Assembly: GCA_905214245.1 (NCBI GenBank)
Contig: CAJMLO010000044.1
Location: 1 to 9,895 of the forward strand
DNA: 9,895 bases
Source of the DNA: an uncultured bacterium
GTDB lineage: Bacteria > Bacillota > Clostridia > TANB77 > CAG-508
Direction: 5' to 3'
This document shows, piece by piece, positions 7,109 to 9,895 of this stretch. How positions within the stretch are numbered: the stretch's first letter is position 1; each line of letters begins with the position of its first letter. Position numbers and translations under genes: made by a program. The notes beneath the pieces are model-generated. The model saw only the letters and a list, made by a program, of their open reading frames with translations. It did no database searches and was not told the DNA's origin.

Positions 7109-7137
7109 TAGACTTTTAGGCTTTTTTGTGATATATT
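7109..7137 (+). promoter_or_regulatory. Sigma-A-like promoter of the WG-repeat gene
   Basis: TAGACT (-35, 7109-7114, four of six bases of consensus), a 17-base spacer and TATATT (-10, 7132-7137). The start would be near 7144, with a leader of about 35 bases that contains the strong TTGGAGG site (7166-7172). No sequence resembling a sigma-F, -E or -G promoter was seen, so sporulation control is not indicated. Confidence 0.45.
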
Positions 7138-7178
7138 ATGGGTGTGAAATTAGATGAAATTTACATTGGAGGTTATAT

Positions 7179-8702
7179 ATGAGTAAAGGGAAAAGGTATG
7201 ATGGTGAACCAAAGCTAAATATGAAAAAAGTTTTTGCAGTGTTTATTGCAATTGCAGTAATTATAATGTTTGTTATAGGAATAAAAAAGCTTATGACACC
7301 TTCTGAAAAGTCAGAGCAAAAACAAGTTGCATTAAAATATTTACCTGTATATACAAATGATAAATGGGGTGTAATAAATTCATCAGGAGATATTGTTATA
7401 GAGCCAACATATGCTGAGGCAATAATAATCCCAGATAGTAGCAAAGCAGTATTTATCTGTACATATGATGTTGATTATACAAATGGAACATATAAAACAA
7501 AAGTATTAGATGAAAAAGGCAGTGAGATTATAACAGGATATGATTCAGTAGAGGCAATAGAAAATTATGATAGCTCAAATACAATGTGGTATGAATCAGG
7601 AGTGTTAAAAGTTAAGAAAGATGGAAAATATGGTTTAGTTGATTTAAAAGGAAATAAACTTGCTGAATGTGAATATTCTTCAATAGATGCACTAAAGGGA
7701 ACAACAAATAGCCTTATTACAAAGAAAGATGAAAAATATGGTTTACTTGATAATACAGGAGCAACAATACTTAGTAATGAATATAAAAGCATAAAACCTA
7801 TTTCTGACAAATATGAAAATGGATACATTGTTCAAAATGAAAGTGGAAAATATGGTGTTATTAACTGGAACAAAACTGTTGCAGTAGATACAAAATATGA
7901 TGATGTTAAACAATTATATTCAAATGGAAATTACTATGTAGTAAAAGAAAATGGAAAATGGAAAATAGTAGATACTGTTGGTGGAAGTTATCTTGCAGGT
8001 GAATATGATGATATAACTGCAATTGATGGTGACTATATAGTTGCAAAAAAATCAAATAAATATGGTGTGGTTTCGATACTTGATTCTGAAGTAGTTGTAC
8101 CTCTTACATATGACTTAGTTGTTCCAGCTTCTAGCAAAAAATATATAGTAAAAACAAATGGAAAATATGGTGTAGTAGATAGAGAAAACACAAAAATATT
8201 AGAAGCAAAATATTTAAGATTAGTTTATCGTTCTGATGCAAGTTTTTATGAAGGAGCAAATTCGGATAACACTTCTGATTTACTTGATTTAACATTAAAT
8301 GTTAAAGTTACAGGAATTGTATCAATGATAAATACCAAAGACGGATACATAAGAGTTAGAGTTGATGATGAGTATAAATATTATAACTTTAAATTTGAAG
8401 AGAAAGATAGTAAAGAAATACTAAAAGATAATACAATTTTCTTATCTAAAAAGAATGGAAAATATGGTTTTATTGATAAGAATGGAGTGGTTGTTGTAGA
8501 TTATATTTATGATGATGCAACAGAGCAAAATGAATTTGGATATGCAAGTGTAAAAAAAGATGGCCTATGGGGTTGTGTAGATTCAAAAGGAAATGTTAAG
8601 GTAACCCCAGCATATAGTTTAGAAAATAACGCAAGTGTTGAATTTATTGGAAAATGGCACTTGGGAGAGGACTTGAATTTGAATTTTTATACAGATAAAT
8701 AA
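7179..8702 (+). CDS. Membrane-anchored WG-repeat protein
   Basis: A 507-residue protein with a basic, lysine-rich N-terminus, one membrane helix (about 18-35) and an outer part made of WG repeats. The arrangement suggests an N-in signal anchor with the repeats outside the membrane. Repeat cores of the form K-W/Y-G-x-V/I-D begin with the aromatic residue at 63, 151, 187, 225, 261, 295, 330, 429 and 464, with degenerate copies near 107 (KVLDEKG) and 399 (EYKYYN). Spacing is mostly 34-38 residues, so there are about eleven repeats. The copy at 261 has lost its glycine (KWKIVD). WG repeats are common in bacteria but their biochemical role is poorly known; binding or scaffold functions are usually supposed. 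There is no catalytic motif. GGAGG lies 6 bases before ATG 7179. The next gene follows after 24 bp, so the two are probably co-transcribed. Confidence 0.85.
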   Translation: MSKGKRYDGEPKLNMKKVFAVFIAIAVIIMFVIGIKKLMTPSEKSEQKQVALKYLPVYTNDKWGVINSSGDIVIEPTYAEAIIIPDSSKAVFICTYDVDYTNGTYKTKVLDEKGSEIITGYDSVEAIENYDSSNTMWYESGVLKVKKDGKYGLVDLKGNKLAECEYSSIDALKGTTNSLITKKDEKYGLLDNTGATILSNEYKSIKPISDKYENGYIVQNESGKYGVINWNKTVAVDTKYDDVKQLYSNGNYYVVKENGKWKIVDTVGGSYLAGEYDDITAIDGDYIVAKKSNKYGVVSILDSEVVVPLTYDLVVPASSKKYIVKTNGKYGVVDRENTKILEAKYLRLVYRSDASFYEGANSDNTSDLLDLTLNVKVTGIVSMINTKDGYIRVRVDDEYKYYNFKFEEKDSKEILKDNTIFLSKKNGKYGFIDKNGVVVVDYIYDDATEQNEFGYASVKKDGLWGCVDSKGNVKVTPAYSLENNASVEFIGKWHLGEDLNLNFYTDK

Positions 8703-8726
8703 AAATTGTAAGAAACGGAGGATAAA

Positions 8727-9895
8727 ATGGAACTAATGACAAAATATCAATATACGTATTTTATATATCCATATTTGATAGGAAAATGTGGTTATCAAAA
8801 GTACATGCAAAAATTGTTAAAAAACAAGAAATGCAAATTGAGAATTTTTGAAAAAGAAAAAGATATGCATTTATATCAATATTTTTTGCCTGATATTAGA
8901 AATTTTGCTTTTTGGTCATTTGGACTTAAAAAAGATAGCTTACGTGAATTTGAACAATTAAATATTGGATTAAAATCAAAGCTTCTGTCAGAGCATGAAT
9001 GTAATGTTTTCCAATATGAACTAAAAAAAGATATTCAGGGCAAAGTTGGACAAGATGGTGGAATATTTTTTGATATAAGTGAAATAAAGATAATTTGTTT
9101 TAAAACTGGAATATGCTTTTTGCTATTTAAAACAAATTTGCCAGAAGATAAGAGTTTTACAGATATTTTAAATTTTAATTATAAATTTAGAGAAATTAAT
9201 TCAAAAACATATAGCATGAAAGATTACGAAAATATTAGGCTTCAATCAGATATGTTTAAAGATATAACTGAAATATCTGATTTGATAAAAGATATTACAG
9301 GAGATTCATCAGAATATAGAAAAATAAATTTTGATAATGAAAAAATGATGGTATATTCGTATTGTTGTCTAGATCAAAATTTTTGGAATGATGATACAGA
9401 AGATGAAATCATTGATAGCATGTTTGAAAAATATAGAATGATTTTTCCTGCTGGAAAACAGATGTCAGATAAAATAGGAGAAAAAAAGAGTACGCAGATA
9501 CTTGATAGCAAGTATGTAAGATATGGAATATCAAGTTATGGAACTGTTTTACTTACATCAGATGTTCAAACACAAAACTACACAACAATTGCACAAAAAT
9601 TTGAGAGCGAATATTTGTATACATATATTTTGGAATTGTATAAAAAGTTACTATTAAAAACAATCAGTCAGAATTTTAATAAAACAGGTAATTTTAAAAA
9701 GGTTGAACAGTCTTTTCTAAAATTTACAAAAAATTTATGGATTCAAGAACTTACAGAGGATGAGTTTGGAAATGTTTTAGCTAGTAGATGGAGTGAATAT
9801 TTGAAAACGGAAGAAATATTCTTTAGGCTTAAAAATAAATATGATATATTATATAAAAAATATAATGTTGAGGAAGTAAATCAAAAAAATGGTAA
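8727..9895 (+). CDS. Unrecognised protein, cut by the window edge
   Basis: An open frame of 389 codons plus two bases runs off the right edge. GGAGG (8717-8721) ends 5 bases before ATG 8727, 24 bp after the WG-repeat stop codon, so it is probably in the same operon. I do not recognise the family with confidence. The product starts MELMTKYQYTYFIYPYLIGK and is rich in Lys, Phe, Tyr, Ile and Asn. There is no signal peptide and no long hydrophobic helix in the visible part, so this part looks cytosolic. Notable points are LRIFEKEKDMHLYQYFLPDI near residues 38-57, KTGICFLLF near 125-133, a W-I-Q-E-L segment near 340, and a charged, probably coiled-coil end (about 350-389). I have an impression of similar uncharacterised proteins of about 450-500 residues in gut Clostridia, possibly with membrane helices at the C-terminus, but nothing here proves that. 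No frameshift is seen. Confidence 0.85.
   Translation, partial: MELMTKYQYTYFIYPYLIGKCGYQKYMQKLLKNKKCKLRIFEKEKDMHLYQYFLPDIRNFAFWSFGLKKDSLREFEQLNIGLKSKLLSEHECNVFQYELKKDIQGKVGQDGGIFFDISEIKIICFKTGICFLLFKTNLPEDKSFTDILNFNYKFREINSKTYSMKDYENIRLQSDMFKDITEISDLIKDITGDSSEYRKINFDNEKMMVYSYCCLDQNFWNDDTEDEIIDSMFEKYRMIFPAGKQMSDKIGEKKSTQILDSKYVRYGISSYGTVLLTSDVQTQNYTTIAQKFESEYLYTYILELYKKLLLKTISQNFNKTGNFKKVEQSFLKFTKNLWIQELTEDEFGNVLASRWSEYLKTEEIFFRLKNKYDILYKKYNVEEVNQKNG

Noticed and set aside
293..7828. Long antisense open frames opposite the exporter, heptad, SpoIIE and WG genes (for example 1946-2257, 3694-4107, 4553-4990, 7136-7444)
   Set aside because: They lie opposite well-supported genes, have biased Ser/Ile/Leu/Phe-rich compositions typical of antisense reading of AT-rich genes, and lack ribosome binding sites that fit.

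Overview
The window looks like chromosome from a low-GC, endospore-forming Firmicute of the Clostridia. It is very AT-rich (roughly 30% GC by eye), arginine is mostly AGA, Shine-Dalgarno sites are strong AGGAGG types, promoters are sigma-A-like, and there is a full-length SpoIIE. The species cannot be fixed from sequence alone. Gene order looks like ordinary chromosome: no transposase, integrase, tRNA, rRNA or CRISPR array was found.

Left part (1-4232): a divergent regulatory region separates the first codons of a leftward gene, probably a TetR-type repressor whose body lies outside the window, from a rightward two-gene unit. Three copies of a 13-bp palindrome (TGACCAATGGTCA, one with a single mismatch) lie at 71-83, 114-126 and 150-162. 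Each of the two divergent promoters has its -35 box inside one copy. The rightward unit encodes an MMPL/RND-type 12-helix exporter and a secreted protein with xxxLxxG heptad repeats, 20 bp apart, closed by a strong hairpin terminator. This is a regulated envelope export cassette of unknown substrate. The 5' end of the exporter is odd: the good ribosome binding site points at an ATG that is out of frame with the exporter.

Middle (4097-7056): a 421-bp intergenic region holds the terminator and, next to the following gene, a promoter with an unusually long 21-bp spacer that resembles the Spo0A-activated type. It leads into spoIIE, the sporulation phosphatase that activates sigma-F, which has its own terminator.

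Right part (7057-9895): a separate promoter drives a membrane-anchored WG-repeat protein and, 24 bp later, a gene cut by the window edge (389 codons visible) whose product I do not recognise. These two are probably co-transcribed; their role is unknown. The least explained parts of the window are the TetR-like/MMPL/heptad-repeat cassette and the WG-repeat plus unknown-protein pair.
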